Source: Nageia nagi
Lineage: Eukaryota; Pinophyta
Assembly (NCBI GenBank): GCA_050084985.1
Contig: JBITNC010000001.1
Location: forward strand, 201,686,001 to 201,750,000
Direction: 5' to 3'
Length of the DNA: 64,000 bases
In this document: piece after piece, positions 47,200-58,960 of the stretch
Layout of the letters: each line of letters begins with the position of its first letter
Position numbering within the stretch: the first letter of the stretch is position 1
Program-made: the position numbers and the translations under genes
Notes under the pieces: generated by a model
The model's database searches: none
Seen by the model: only the letters and a program-made list of their open reading frames with translations
Told to the model about the DNA's origin: nothing

Positions 47200-47394
47200 A
47201 TGATGAAAGATAAAGGTATGTTCATGATCAAGTACACCATATGATATAAAATGATCCAAATGCACCAATATATTATGTGAAATTATATTTTTACACCATA
47301 TTGGTATAAAATGATGCTACTGTACCATATGATATGAAATTATTCAAATATGCTATATTATTCCAATTATTGCTCAAATGAATCAAATATGATC
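47197..47394. other. Diverged ATATGAAAT-type direct repeats
   Basis: Repeated ACCATATGATATAAAATGATCC-like phrases (about 47236, 47292, 47326). The same phrases recur inverted at 48050-48180 and 49480-49680. No gene. Confidence 0.5.
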
Positions 47395-47555
47395 TACATT
47401 ATTGCTACCACAACATTCAATTTAGAAGAATCAATTAGACATGTACACACACCTAAGAAGAACTTAAAAAAATTGAAATTGGACATAAAACTTGATAGAC
47501 ATGTATGCAAAATGTGGAAGATACATAATGCAGATATAGTTTCATGGAATTAAAT
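47395..47555 (+). pseudogene. PPR fragment, plus strand
   Basis: FNLEESIRHVHTP resembles the LE.G..VH start of a PPR unit. A frameshifted IDMYAKCG (about 47487) and NADIVSWN (about 47530) complete an L/S-type unit. Opposite in strand to the cluster on its left. Confidence 0.7.
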
Positions 47556-48762
47556 GTGGAATATGTATGATTCAAACATAATTTCATATCCCATATCATA
47601 ATTTATTTGTATAAAGATTATGACATAGGCCAAACAATAAAGGAACCCATAATGTGTTCCATTATTTTCATCTCATCATTCTGTATATACAACATGACAT
47701 CCACTTGAGAACCACATATTTTTTCTATATTTTGTTAAGTATTACAAACATGTTTGTACCAACTTTTCACTTTTGGTTCATTTAGATCATCTAGATAAAT
47801 CATTTCATATCATGTCATAATTTATTTGTATAAAGGTTCTGATACAGACCAAGAAATGAAGGAATGAACATGTTCTATTTTTTTTATATTATAACATGAT
47901 ATCTACTTAGGAACAATATATTTTTTCTATATTTGGCTAAGTATTATAGTTCGAGAAATGAAAGAGCCCAAAACATGTTTCATTATTTTCATGCACTTGA
48001 AAGATTTTTATCATTTTGAGTTTTTTGAGCTGAGAGGTTGGAGGAGAGAGGTGTACTTAGATTATTTCATATCATACATATAGTGCACTTAACACAGTTT
48101 TATATCTTATGGTGTACTTAGATCATTTTATATCATACATATGGTGCACTTGACATAATTTCATATCTTGTATGTGTTATTTTGTTATCATTGTTGGAGG
48201 AGAGTGAGTAATTTGGTGCATTGGTGAGACCAGAGAGATGAGGTGAGACCATACATGAAGAGATGTGGTGAGACCAAAGGAGATGTGCCATAAAGTATTT
48301 TTATTCATCTATACATTTTTCTATAGGGAAAAATCACTTCATGTCATTATGATACAGTTGCAATTGCCTCATTATATTGCAATCTCTACAATTTTAAGCA
48401 TCCAAGTTGGTTGTGTGGTAACATTATAAACAATATTGAAGCATAATGGTGATATATATTTTGAGTGTTTGTACATGTAGCTAGCCCTAACTTTTTTAAT
48501 TCATGATATTTTGTATAGGTTATCTAGGAGGAAAGACATTCAACCTTTATATATTATTGTGCTTATTATGGAGGTAAGTAATATAGAATTTAAATTTCTA
48601 GGTTGAATAGTTGCTATGTATTACAAGCATATTTTGTCAACTTACCACTTTTGGACTGGTTTTGATACTTTTTTAAAGTATAGTGTTTCATTATGGGTGT
48701 AATATGATAATAATCAGTTTTCATATTCAAGAGTTTAAAGGTATCATTTTTATACCTATGAA
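47556..48762. other. AT-rich repeats, no gene recognised
   Basis: Contains paired phrases TTTCATATC(C/A)...ATAATTTATTTGTATAAAG (47580 and 47810) and GGTG(C/T)ACTT(A/G)GA(T/C)AT-type repeats at 48050-48170, plus a GA-rich GGTGAGACCA segment repeated near 48223-48260. No coding region supported. Confidence 0.4.
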
Positions 48763-49053
48763 TTGTATCTCCTCCAGTTATTACATTCCATGAGATTATT
48801 TGGGAACTTAAGCATTATGTTTCTTTCCTTCTCTAAGCTAGTATTACATCTAAAAATTACATCTTATTATAATTCTCTACAACCTTACATTTTTTGCATA
48901 TCCTACAATCATGGGATTAATCATTATACATGCATTTTTTACCTTCTTGGTCATATAGACTATCTTGAGGGAGCTTTGAACTTCACCTTCTATAATGATT
49001 GCATGATACACAAAATGGATGTTCTAAAAATTAAAAGACCCATAAACACATGA
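48763..49053 (+). pseudogene. PPR C-terminal fragment, plus strand
   Basis: Within a 96-codon open stretch, YNHGINHYTCIFYLLGHIDY then LEGALNFT (about 48905-48990) matches the conserved PPR L2/E junction of the form YGI...HY.C..DLLGRAG.L.EA..FI. The part before it (FSKLVLHLKITSYYNS) is weaker. There is no E or DYW domain after it. Confidence 0.75.
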
Positions 49054-49779
49054 AATAATTCTTATTTCTTGTGTATTATTTCATATTTTGCATACATTCC
49101 TATCAAGGAAGTCACAAGCACAATATATATGATGCAAACAAAATTTCATGGTCTACAATGATTGTAAGATTCATGGGCTTTCTAAACGAATGTAGAAAAC
49201 TTCAAAGCATCAATTTCCCCTAAGTGCCAAGATATTGATAAATCCTTAATTGTGTGTGTGGATGTGTCAGATGAGAATAATGGAATATGTTATGAACTTC
49301 TTCATTGCATGGCTTGTATTAGAATATTTTTACAAATAAATTATATAATGTGATATGAAATGATTTAAATACATCGAATTCCCCTCTCCTATTCAACCCC
49401 TCATCTCAAAAAACTCAAAATGAAAAAAAAATTCCAAGTTCCCACCTAAGCTCCCCCCACATGCCTTTATTTATTTATTTATTTTCATTATATGATGTGA
49501 TATTAAATTATTTAAATACATATGACCCAAAAACTAGCTTGGAGAAGGAAAGTAACTATTCAACATGTGCTATGAAATGATTTAAGTACACTATATGATC
49601 AAAAACTAGTTTGGAGAAGGAAAGTAACTATTCAACATGTGATATAAAATTATTTAAATACACCATTTGATCTAAAAACTCAAAATGATGAAAAATTTCC
49701 AAGTGCTTGCCCAAGTTGGAAAAAACATACTTATAATACATAGCCAAACATAAAAAAAAAATATGGTGGTTAATCAGAT
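49054..49779. other. Repeats inverted relative to the left PPR cluster
   Basis: Two adjacent copies of AAAAACTAG(C/T)TTGGAGAAGGAAAGTAACTATTCAAC (49530 and 49600) are the reverse complement of the GTTACTTTCCTTCTCCAAG phrases at 46000-46080. This supports an inverted duplication across 46-50 kb. Confidence 0.55.
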
Positions 49780-49910
49780 CAAATTTTAAGGAGATCTTTG
49801 TTGTAGCCATGAATTGCATTTTCTCCAACCATTGCATTACATGAGATTGTATTTGCATCATGCATTATTCATATTTTGCTTTCATGTCTATCATATTTAT
49901 GTTCCATTTG
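49780..49910 (-). pseudogene. PPR fragment, minus strand
   Basis: Frame-shifted DANTISCNAMVGENAIHGYN then KDLLKI (about 49850-49785) matches the DV.SWN.MI.GYA.HG..KEAL..F unit of PPR proteins. An MIDMKAKYE piece lies just upstream in gene sense. Confidence 0.75.
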
Positions 49911-49929
49911 ATTTATTACAAAAAGTACT

Positions 49930-49985
49930 ACATAGGTGTGTGGATGTGTCTACTTGGTGCTTGTAAATCAAAATGTTGTAGTAAC
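49930..49985 (+). pseudogene. PPR E-motif fragment, plus strand
   Basis: VWMCLLGACKSKCC is the same E-motif-like phrase as in the 44.75-45.1 kb array, but on the opposite strand. Confidence 0.6.
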
Positions 49986-50099
49986 AGTACTGTAGAGAAT
50001 TTTTGAATCATTTGAGAAATAATATTTGATCATAATTATGGTAGTATTGATCATTTGAACATAATTGTAGATCATATTTGAATCTTATTGATCTTCTTC

Positions 50100-50245
50100 A
50101 AAAATTTGTATTTGCATCATGCATCTTATCAAGCAATTCTTAGGCCTTGCATCATGTGTTTGTATCTTGCAACCATTGTAGAAAATGAAACTGTGTTGAC
50201 ATCATGCATCTTATAAAATAATTCTTAGGCCTTGCATCATACATC
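50100..50245 (-). pseudogene. PPR fragments, minus strand
   Basis: Two short copies of ELLDKMHDANT-like sequence, the end of a PPR unit, in tandem about 70 bases apart. Confidence 0.6.
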
Positions 50246-50528
50246 TACTTAAAAGTCCACAATTTCATATCATATGGTAGACTTGGATCATTTCATATCA
50301 TATCTTTGAAGCATCTAGGTTGGTTGTGTGGTAACATAATGATGATACATGTATTAAGAGATTCTTATTCATGATATTTTGAATAGGTTATTCTTGGGGA
50401 AAGATATCTTATTATACTTATTATGGAGGTAATACACCATAGTTTTTAAATTTTTGGATTGAATAATTGCAAACTATTACAAGCATATTTTTGCCAACTT
50501 ACCACTTCATCATTTGCATATATATCAT

Positions 50529-50531
<3 letters not shown>

Positions 50532-50568
<37 letters not shown>
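50532..50568 (+). repeat. CA microsatellite
   Basis: About 18 CA dinucleotides. Confidence 0.97.
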
Positions 50569-50570
<2 letters not shown>

Positions 50571-50805
50571 AATGATAATTGGTGAGTTCCATTAGGGCAT
50601 CCTTCAAGAGTCCAAGGCTAGCATCATAATTGGGCTCACTATAATTGAGCTTGGATGCCTTAGGTAACTTATGATGGCATAGCTTGGAAGCATTCTTTCA
50701 ATATGTTTTATTTTTTAAAAAAATATGATAAGTATGCAATGATTTTTAACTACCACATATAACCATAAAGCAATGACTCAAATCATCATCATAAAAAAAT
50801 AAGGT

Positions 50806-51022
50806 GGGTTTAGGGGTGGTTATAACCACCTGCATTGGTCAATAGAGAAGTGGTTTATAGCCATCAATGTATAATATTAGAATATGATTTTGGATGAAAT
50901 ATACTAGGTTTTTTTAGCCACCACTATAGAGAGAAAAATTTTGGTGGTAGACTCATAGGAAACAGGTAGATAACAATCAAGAAATATTATAGAAAGCAAT
51001 TTTTAACCACCCCTAAAAGCCC
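50806..51022. repeat. MITE-like inverted-repeat element
   Basis: The 14-base TTTAGGGGTGGTTA at 50809-50822 is matched by its complement at 51004-51017. Extra partial pairing extends outwards (GGG/CCC). The left arm runs into a perfect 16-base palindrome GGTGGTTATAACCACC at 50815-50830. The interior has further GGTGG/CCACC motifs. Size (about 217 bp) and absence of coding fit a small DNA-transposon derivative. No target duplication was identified. Confidence 0.5.
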
Positions 51023-51629
51023 TTTTTGGTCTAGTAGTTTTATTTTTTGCACTGGTAGTTTATTTTTAATAATTAATTTCATTAAAATAATTCTTTATAT
51101 CTATTCACTATTTTTTTTATTAATCTACTTTGATTTTCCATAATACAAAAAGGGAACTTTTGATGTCTTCTATAGAGAATGAATTTCTTAGGGCTCTTTG
51201 TGAGTTCTTTATGTGTAGATTTATTATTTAGGAAAAAATGATTGATATGCTTTTTTGGGCATTCTCTTATCTCATATATATAGGACTCAATTTGATTGGT
51301 CAATATATATTTCATCTATGAGTAAGTCTAAGTTGGTTAAAGTAAAAATACAAAGCATGGAAAAGATACATACATATAATTTCATTCTTGCCCTATACTA
51401 TGAAGCATTGTTTGATTTGAAGTAGTTACCAATACCTACATCACACAATTTAATGATAACGAAGATAGGTCTATCTCCTGTCTAGCTATAGGTTTGATGC
51501 TTCAATTTGAAAAAAAATGTAACTTTTTAGTTTATCTATTTTTACACTTTTAATTATTTATACATATTATTTCAAAAAAAAATTAATGCAATGAAATAAA
51601 TAAGGGATCATTTTGTGAGAGGAAACTGA
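51023..51629. other. AT-rich sequence, no gene seen
   Basis: Starts with TTTTTGGTCTAGTAGTTTT, which vaguely resembles a CACTA-type end in reverse. Nothing else stands out. Confidence 0.35.
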
Positions 51630-53390
51630 TCACAAGAAGTTCAAGGAGATTCTAACATAGTAGCTGAAACTCCTACTGTTCATGTTAAATCTCAAAAGCA
51701 TCAAATCACTATTAAATAATATCATGTAATTGATTCTAATATAGAAGAGGAAAATGTTGATGTGGAATATTCTTAACCTGAAGAACAATAGTTGCAATTG
51801 ATTCCTATGCAAGAGAAGGAAGATAAAAATTAAAATATTTATGTATGAAAATCATTTTAGGTTGATGATTTAAATTCCTTAATATAGATTTGATAGCTAA
51901 AATAATGGTTCATAATGTAAGTTCATTATCATACATCTATGGATTGAATGTTCTAGCCAATCTAGGTATACCATCATCTCAGTCACATGGTATGAAATTT
52001 TAATTGATTTGGTTAATTTATATCTCAATTTTTTTAAATATTTGGAGTCTTTGATTAAAATATTATTCTTTTTTGAAGGAACCCATAAGCCCAACACACC
52101 ATAGAGGTAGGGTAAAACTTTCTTACCACCACCATCACAACAAAGAATGAGAGAGATGATAACTCCACCACACCCATAAGCACATGTAACAAATTGTCAA
52201 GAGACTTTTAGATTTAATAGCCAAACAAATTGTCAAGATACTTTTAGATTTGATAGCCAAGATACTTTTCCTTGTAGGAATTTTGTACTCGATGTACCAA
52301 AAGATAGTTTGCAAAATATATAAATTGATGGTCTTTATGATTCTAGGCTAGATAATATGACTATAGAAGTACTTGGTCCTCTTGATGTTACTAGTCCTCC
52401 AATATATGATACACAAGATGAAATTGAATGGGAGTAACTTGTTTCTAAAAATGCCCCACCCAATTCAACAATTAATAGCCAGGAAACCCCATTGACATAT
52501 AAAAAAAAACTCCACTAAAGAATAGAATGATGAATCTTTAGATTTTATAAATTCAGTTGATGTGGGAGAGGCTACTTTAAAGAATTTCAATAAATTTCTG
52601 ATTCTTGATTTGAAAAGATTAAGTTTTTGGGATAGATGATCAAAACATTGATATAAGAGATAAATATTCAATATCACAATCATAGATGCAGGGACAAGTT
52701 GTTTAATGTTATTACACATAAATCGATTATCATTAATTCCTTAGAGAAAGATACAAAGGAAGGGGTTGTCAAGTTTCAAAAGAGAATATTTTATGAGGTT
52801 CTCAACTTGGATATCAATAGGTTGAAAAATATTAATGCTAAAGCACAAGCTTATTTTGAAAAATAGACTTATGATCAGAAATTATTGAATATAGCCAATG
52901 TAGAAAAGTAGAGAGTTGATGCAATTTTTCAACAATTAGAATTAAAACTATATTTCACTTTGTATTTTCTGTATTATGTTTGGAGTTATAGTCATAGGAT
53001 TAATTTTTTATGATGGAAAGATATAAAAACTTCAAGAAAAAAATGAAAGTGATGTAGTTGTAATTCAAAAATGCAAAGGCTTGCCTACTTGAATTGGTAG
53101 AGAAAAGGAAAAAATTTCTGAAATTCAACAAGAAATAGATTATTAAAATTGATCATCCAAGAATGCAACATTAATCACAAAATTTTTTTGAAGAAAAAAG
53201 TTGAGTAGTTCATCTATACAATATGATACAATAGCAAAGGAAAAGCATGATCTTCTTTGGAAAATAGAAGTTCTTTCCCGAGACCTAGAAAAGGAGAATG
53301 TATTTAAGAGAGAAAATCAAGAGCATGCAAAAGCATCAACCTCAAAGAAATATCCACTAGGTTGTGGATAATGAAATTTGGTAGTGATGG
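51630..53390 (+). pseudogene. Unidentified decayed reading frame
   Basis: Several protein-like stretches in one direction: SNIVAETPTVHVKSQKHQI (about 51655), EEENVDVEYS (about 51750), FVLDVPKDSLQN and GLYDSRLDNMTIEVLGPLDV (about 52275-52395), KEGVVKFQKRIFYEVLNLDI and RLKNINAKAQAYFEK (about 52755-52865), then KEKHDLLWKIEVLSRDLEKE (about 53240). Stops are often TAG or TAA where Gln or Trp would suit. The 3' part looks coiled-coil-like. No domain is recognised. It may be an accessory ORF of a neighbouring element. Confidence 0.35.
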
Positions 53391-53559
53391 TAATGTTTTA
53401 GGCAATTGAAGTGGGATCCTTATGCTTTTAATAGTTTTAGTGATTTTTTAACATTTTGGCAATGTGGGAGGCTTACCATTTTATATGAAATAATTTCATC
53501 AATATATAAATCTTATTATATAAATTTAGATTATGTGTATTTTTATAATTTTAATTATT

Positions 53560-53725
53560 TAGGTTACAATCACTTGCACCTGATCTAGCTGCAACTACTT
53601 TGTTTTTAGGACAATTGCAAATACTTACACCTGACTCGGTTGCAAATACTTGCATATGAATTGGTTACAAGTTTACATCTAATCTAGCTATAGACATAGC
53701 TGACAATATCATAAATAATTTACAA
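53560..53725 (+). repeat. Repeat cluster left of the hAT-like pseudogene
   Basis: Short tandem units with CACCTGA(T/C)(C/T)(T/C)(A/G)G(C/T)TGCAA and GGTTGCAAATACTTGCA. The wording resembles the arrays at 56836-57110 and 39590-40415. Confidence 0.55.
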
Positions 53726-54329
53726 TATTTTTAAGTAGTTTGATATTAAATAAAAGTAGAATATCACAAACCTAAGATTTAGAAATAGCTAATAAAATCA
53801 TAAACAGATTCAAGTAGTTTCAAATTAAAGTAAAATAGAATAATTTATATAAAAAAATAATAGTTTAAATTACATATTACACAGAAAAAATGAGATTCAT
53901 AAATATCAAATAATATCATAAATCCTTTCAAGTAGTTTAAAATTAAAGCATACTATATCAATATTGAATTTAATAAAACTAAAAGAAAATTATGCATCTT
54001 CAATTTCTTTATCTTCATCACCTTCTTGCATCTGAAATAATCCCTTTTCAATATTTTGCTAATAGAACTCATATTTGTGAATCACTTCCACTTCTCTACT
54101 TTTAGTTTCTTCAACACATTCAGTCATTTAAGCTCCTCTCATGTTTGCAATCAAATCCTAGTTAGCAACTACCTTATCATATGAAAAATTATCTAAGGCA
54201 TATTTAGAGGTATAAATTTTTAAACATGTTTCCAAATTCTTATTCAATATATTGTAAACTTTTGATTTGATATAACCCAATGCACTAAAAACTTGTTCAT
54301 CCTCAATAAATCCTAAAATCATTATCTAA
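53726..54329. other. AT-rich sequence, no gene seen
   Basis: Contains three copies of AAATA(G/T)(C/A)(T/A)AAT(A/C)A(A/T)ATCATAAA.(A/C)(A/C)(T/G)TTCAAGTAGTTT near 53740-53940, a degenerate tandem of about 70-125 bases spacing. Confidence 0.4.
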
Positions 54330-56450
54330 CATAATTCATATAGTCAAAAATATTCTCTTATTTGTGTTTGTAGTATTGTACTCGGATATAATCTACTCCA
54401 TAATCATACTATTCATCCATTTCCAATTGGATCATTCAACTGCTTATATTTTTCATACATAGTAACATCAAATTGGTTTGATTTATCAATCAACTATTTT
54501 TTTTCCAAAATACCAAAATTTTTTTTATCATTGATTTCAACCTATTGATATAAGTGCTTCATAATATTACTCATATATTTCTTATATATTGAAATCATGT
54601 AGCTTTGGTCACTTGAACAAAAATATTGGTGAATGATAGTCATTGACTCCACCAAATCATCCTTTCTAAATCAATATCTTATTTCACTTTACATCATTTC
54701 TGATACCTTTTGTAATTTTCTTCTTGCATTAGAAATAAGATGATAAAACAATTATGATGTTATAGGTATTTCTTCTAAACCCTTGACATAAATATCATCT
54801 CTTTTGTAATAATAGTGCATTGGAATCAATTTACCATGAATAGATATACAAAGGCTAACCATCATATTGAATTTCAAAAATATTTTTGGATGTTTCAAAT
54901 CATTGACATATTTTCATGTTTCAAATCTATCACCCATAAAGTTATCCTTATCAAAATACAAGTTGTCTAGAATAAGACAAGAATATTTTTTTGCCCTTAC
55001 AAAAGAAATAATATATATGTATCTTCTTTGAGTTATTTTCATCACATTGTGCATTTTCATCAATATTGGCATAATTCCACATAAAGTGAGTGACATCTCA
55101 ATATCAATTAACCTTTATACTAAATATTTTGGTTTATCAAATTCTATTTGATTTCACCACATATACCCACTTAATGAGATGTATTCTTCACATACTCTAA
55201 GTGTAGGAAGATATAAAGAAACCATCTAGTATCAATATCATTTAACATTTTTTACCATTTGTTACCCCCTTTACAAATTATTGAAACTCTACAATAATGT
55301 TTGAACTATGTACAAAATAAGAATGTATATCATGAACCAATTCTTCCACCTTAGCAACAATTTCAAAATTGCTAATTATTTTGTAAGAAAGATTCATTCT
55401 ATGCATCATGAAATGAATTTCTCTCATGTATGATGCATAGTTGGTTTTAAGCTTAATACAAATTCCATTATTATTTCCTTGCATTATATATGTTCCATCA
55501 ACCCCTACACATATCAACTTAGTAGCTATGTCATAATTGTCCATTCCTACTATGTCCTTTAGATAACTAACAACAAGATTGTATAAATTTTTACCATTAC
55601 AACTTTGTGACATTTTTTGTATTACTAGAAAGTGAGGTTGTCTCATGTGTTCAAATTCTTGAAAGGTATAAATATGTAAGCAAACCCAAGAAGTATGATC
55701 AACAATAATCACTTCATCAAGGGATAATGAAATAAATTTTACATCTATTACCTTTTATCATAAATCCTACATCTCAACAGCTGCAATATTGTTTGCAATA
55801 TCCCATGCACTCATATAAGATCAATGGTATTGTGGTAATATAAAATTTTGTATACCAACAAAATGCAAACATACTTTATATAATGAAATATCAAAAATAG
55901 GTTTTCCATTTTATTAAATTTTAAATACAACAGAAAATTGTACAGTCTTAGCAATTAGATCTGCCTAATTTGTGCTACCCATATATTGATTTTATGTTCC
56001 ACCCTTTTCAAAAATTTTATTCCTTCTCTTCATATATTTTTCATACATCTCTTGACATTTAAGATGAAGGCATTATGTTTTATCTTTTTGCTTAATAACT
56101 ATTATTTGCTTACCATATACTTTTTCATACTTATATTTTTTCCATAGTATTTTTAAATTGTATATTTTTTTAGTTGCGTTTTATGTTATTTTTTGTTTCC
56201 CAACTACAACATATACACCTGCATTCAATTGGTTCATCCAAAATATTTTTATATTGTATAGGTTCTATCAAAGGATATTTTCTTACCCATTTATCTTGAA
56301 ATGTTCTACCTATAGTCCAATTGGCTTTTTCTCTTTCTATTGGACAGCCTCTTACTATTTGTGGGTTCTTGAGATCCTATCTTATTATTGTTACTCTTAT
56401 TAGTATATTCTTACTCATTGGTAATAATATCTAATTGAAAGTTATCCAAC
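54330..56450 (-). pseudogene. hAT-like transposase pseudogene
   Basis: Minus-strand relic of a DNA-transposon-derived protein of the zinc-finger/DUF4371 hAT group. The N-terminal zinc-finger part reads RTFQDKWVRKYPLIEPIQYK then CRCICC (about 56320-56200). The core (55760-55278) has LSLDEVIIVDHTSWVCLHIY, ATKLICVGVDGTYIMQGNNN, MREIHFMMHRMNLSYKIISN and KVEELVHDIHSYFVHSSN, matching the family's KL.CFG.DG...QG...GV......GVHCMAHR.NLA. A shifted DTRW (about 55210) matches the conserved K..DTRW. Weaker similarity continues to about 54330. Stops and frameshifts are many. The C-terminal dimerisation domain was not found. Confidence 0.85.
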
Positions 56451-56835
56451 ATTTCATCATAAAAAATATCTTCTTCAAGTGGACTAGTCACACCCGATGT
56501 ATGTTTTGTAAAAATAAATTTCTACTTTAAATACATTCAAAACTATATTAATTAAATAGTAGAATTTACAAATAACTTAGAATACATATTTAAAGTGAAT
56601 ATAACTTCTATGATGGTGGTTTTCTGATCCATATATTTTTGTTTTTTAAAATATGATAAAATACTCTTTATTTTATAGAAGAGCATCCTATTACACCTCT
56701 GTTACCACTAAGATTTGCATCACTGTTAAAAGTGGATGGTATTTCATATAAATTGGGTGCAAACATTATGTTGAATGGGAGTATGATTGAATATTTTTAG
56801 AAATGATTATTGCACCTAATTATAGACTTCAAACC
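56451..56835. other. AT-rich sequence, no gene seen
   Basis: Lies between the transposase relic and the right repeat array. Could be transposon 5' flank. Confidence 0.35.
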
Positions 56836-57110
56836 AATTGCATGCAAATGGTTTTGACAAGGAGATAATTTTTTATCTGGTTGTAAGTAAATGGTCTTGA
56901 CCTAGATGCAAGTTTTAGCTTGGCTATAAGAAAATGATCTTGAATAGGATGTAAGGTTTGAATTGACTATAAGTAAATGGTCTTGATCCAGATGCAACCC
57001 CTAACTTGACTACAAGCAGATGTTTCCAACATATATGCAGATTTAGACTCAGTTGCAACCAAATAATATTTACTTAGTTGTAGAAATATGGATCCAATTT
57101 GGTTGTAGGA
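56836..57110 (+). repeat. Tandem array of about 43-bp units
   Basis: About six units of GGTTGTAAGTAAATGGTCTT followed by GACCTAGATGCAAGTTTTAGCTT, starting near 56836, 56879, 56922, 56965 and 57008. Together with 53560-53725 it brackets the hAT-like pseudogene, as subterminal repeats of a DNA transposon would. Confidence 0.8.
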
Positions 57111-57499
57111 TCGAAATTGGGTGTAATAAATATGTTTTGAACCTATTTTATTAAATTGTAATATTCCAAAAAGAGTGCAAATTGAATATTGTTAGGTAAT
57201 AGTTACCTCCTCTATGATGTGGTTGTATGGAGAGGGAGTTTGATATGTATATAAATATACTAACCTATAAGAAGTGGCTATTTATGTAGGATTATTTTTT
57301 ATTTTTATAATTTCAAGGCAAAGGAGTTAAAATAAATTTAAAAATTAAGGCTAATATATTAAAAATCATGTAGAAAGGTTAGCTACATGGGTCAAGAATT
57401 TAAATATTATTATAAAATGTTGGCTCCAAGGTGGGACCCATTATGTGCTATACATGCCAAATCAAAAATTAAAAATCTGAAATTAGAGCAATGATTCAT
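57111..57499. other. AT-rich sequence, no gene seen
   Basis: No feature recognised apart from a TGGTTGTA/TGGTTGTATGG echo of the preceding array. Confidence 0.35.
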
Positions 57500-58960
57500 T
57501 GATTCGTCCACTAAAATTTTCCCTAATCTACAAAGAAAATTTCATCAAATAAATTATCAAGGTATCACACATCAAGCAATATGACATTATCAAAATCAAC
57601 ATAAAGCTTTATCATCTCATAAAGTATATCAATTAAATCAAAATCAAGTACCTCATCTTAATCAAAATACAACATGATATCAAAATTAAAGTTAAGGATG
57701 GAATAATCAAATGGCTCAACAACATATTAAACCTTATGTACAATAAATTCATTTTATTCCCAATCAATTATTGAATCAAAAAATAGGGCACAACGATCAA
57801 CAAGGCTATGAAGAACAAGCAAATTATGGCATGAAATAAACTCCAAGAATAAATGTTGAGATCCTTAAGAGGTTCAATAAATAGAAATCAAAGTCAACAA
57901 CCAAGGAAACTAAAATATTTCCTACAAAAACATATGTAATGAACCAATCAACCTCATGGTTCCTGTCAAGATGTATCCTTGCAAGTTTGAAGTGCCAACA
58001 ATAGACAAGTATAAAGGCAAGGAAGATCTAAGGGAGAATTCAAAAAAATATTAGTCTTCATTTTACCTTATGAGAAATGATAATATCATAATTGTAAGAA
58101 CCTTTCCAATGACGCTTACAGGTCAAGCTTTGGATTGGTATAATAATTTTCCACAACATAGCATCTATTCTTTTGAGTAGTTGGAAAATCACTTTTTGGA
58201 TCATTTTTTATCTATGTATGAAAAAGAGCATCTATCACATATTTGAACAAACTATCATAATTTAACAATGAATCAATCAATTACTATGTATCTAGATGGA
58301 AAGCATTAAGAATAGACATGCCTTATACTTTATCTCAAGATGAACTTTTCAAGTTGTTTAGTAAAAGCTGCAACAAGCATATCTCATAAATCTTCTAAAT
58401 ACAACAACATAGGAACTTTGAGGAATCCTTGGCACAAGGTAAGATTATTTAAGAAGTTAAGATCTAATAAGGTGAAATTAAATTGAGAAAAAAGATAACA
58501 ATCAAAACCATCACAATAATAAAAAAAGTTGGTAATAACAGTAATATATCATATCAAAAGTCATAAGCAAATCAAGTGTCATTCGATGTTCAACAAGCAC
58601 AACCTATTATCCAAGTGATAAAAAAAAGAGATCAATAAAAAAAAACCACAAATCATAGCACAATCTCAATCTTAAGGACAATACAATAATAAAGCAACTT
58701 TACTACCTAAACCATCTCAAAACATGTTTGTTGGAACCATTATCAAATATATTTCAAAGGTTGCTTCAAGAAAATATGATAATATTTCCCGAAATCAAGG
58801 ATAATACATATGCATCAACTTGAATATGGTACAAAGAGTATGAGTTTTACAACTATCATAGGCAAAAAGGGCATGACATGAATGCATGCAATTGAGTTCC
58901 AATCACACCACAAAATCAATGTTTGGGGATATTCAAGACCCTTTTCATAGACATAATGTC
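57500..58960 (+). pseudogene. Ty3/gypsy gag remnant
   Basis: A Gln/Asn-rich start region (57540-57900) leads to the gag core: MVPVKMYPCKFEVPTIDKYK then GKEDLRENSKKY, a stop, and VRTFPMTLTGQALDWYNNFP with SIYSFE, stop, LENHFLDHFLSMYEKE (about 57958-58230). This is the LTG.AL.WY..L...SI.SFE.L...F..HF pattern of plant gypsy gag. The C-terminal zinc-binding end is YKEYEFYNYHRQKGHDMNAC (about 58846-58905), with the first Cys replaced by Tyr. Stops and frameshifts are frequent. Nothing resembling protease or RT follows. Confidence 0.82.

Noticed and set aside
46830-47268. Three overlapping Tyr/Ile- and His/Thr-rich open frames
   Set aside because: All are readings of the compound microsatellite. 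Only the decayed PPR phrase at 46870-46960 is meaningful.
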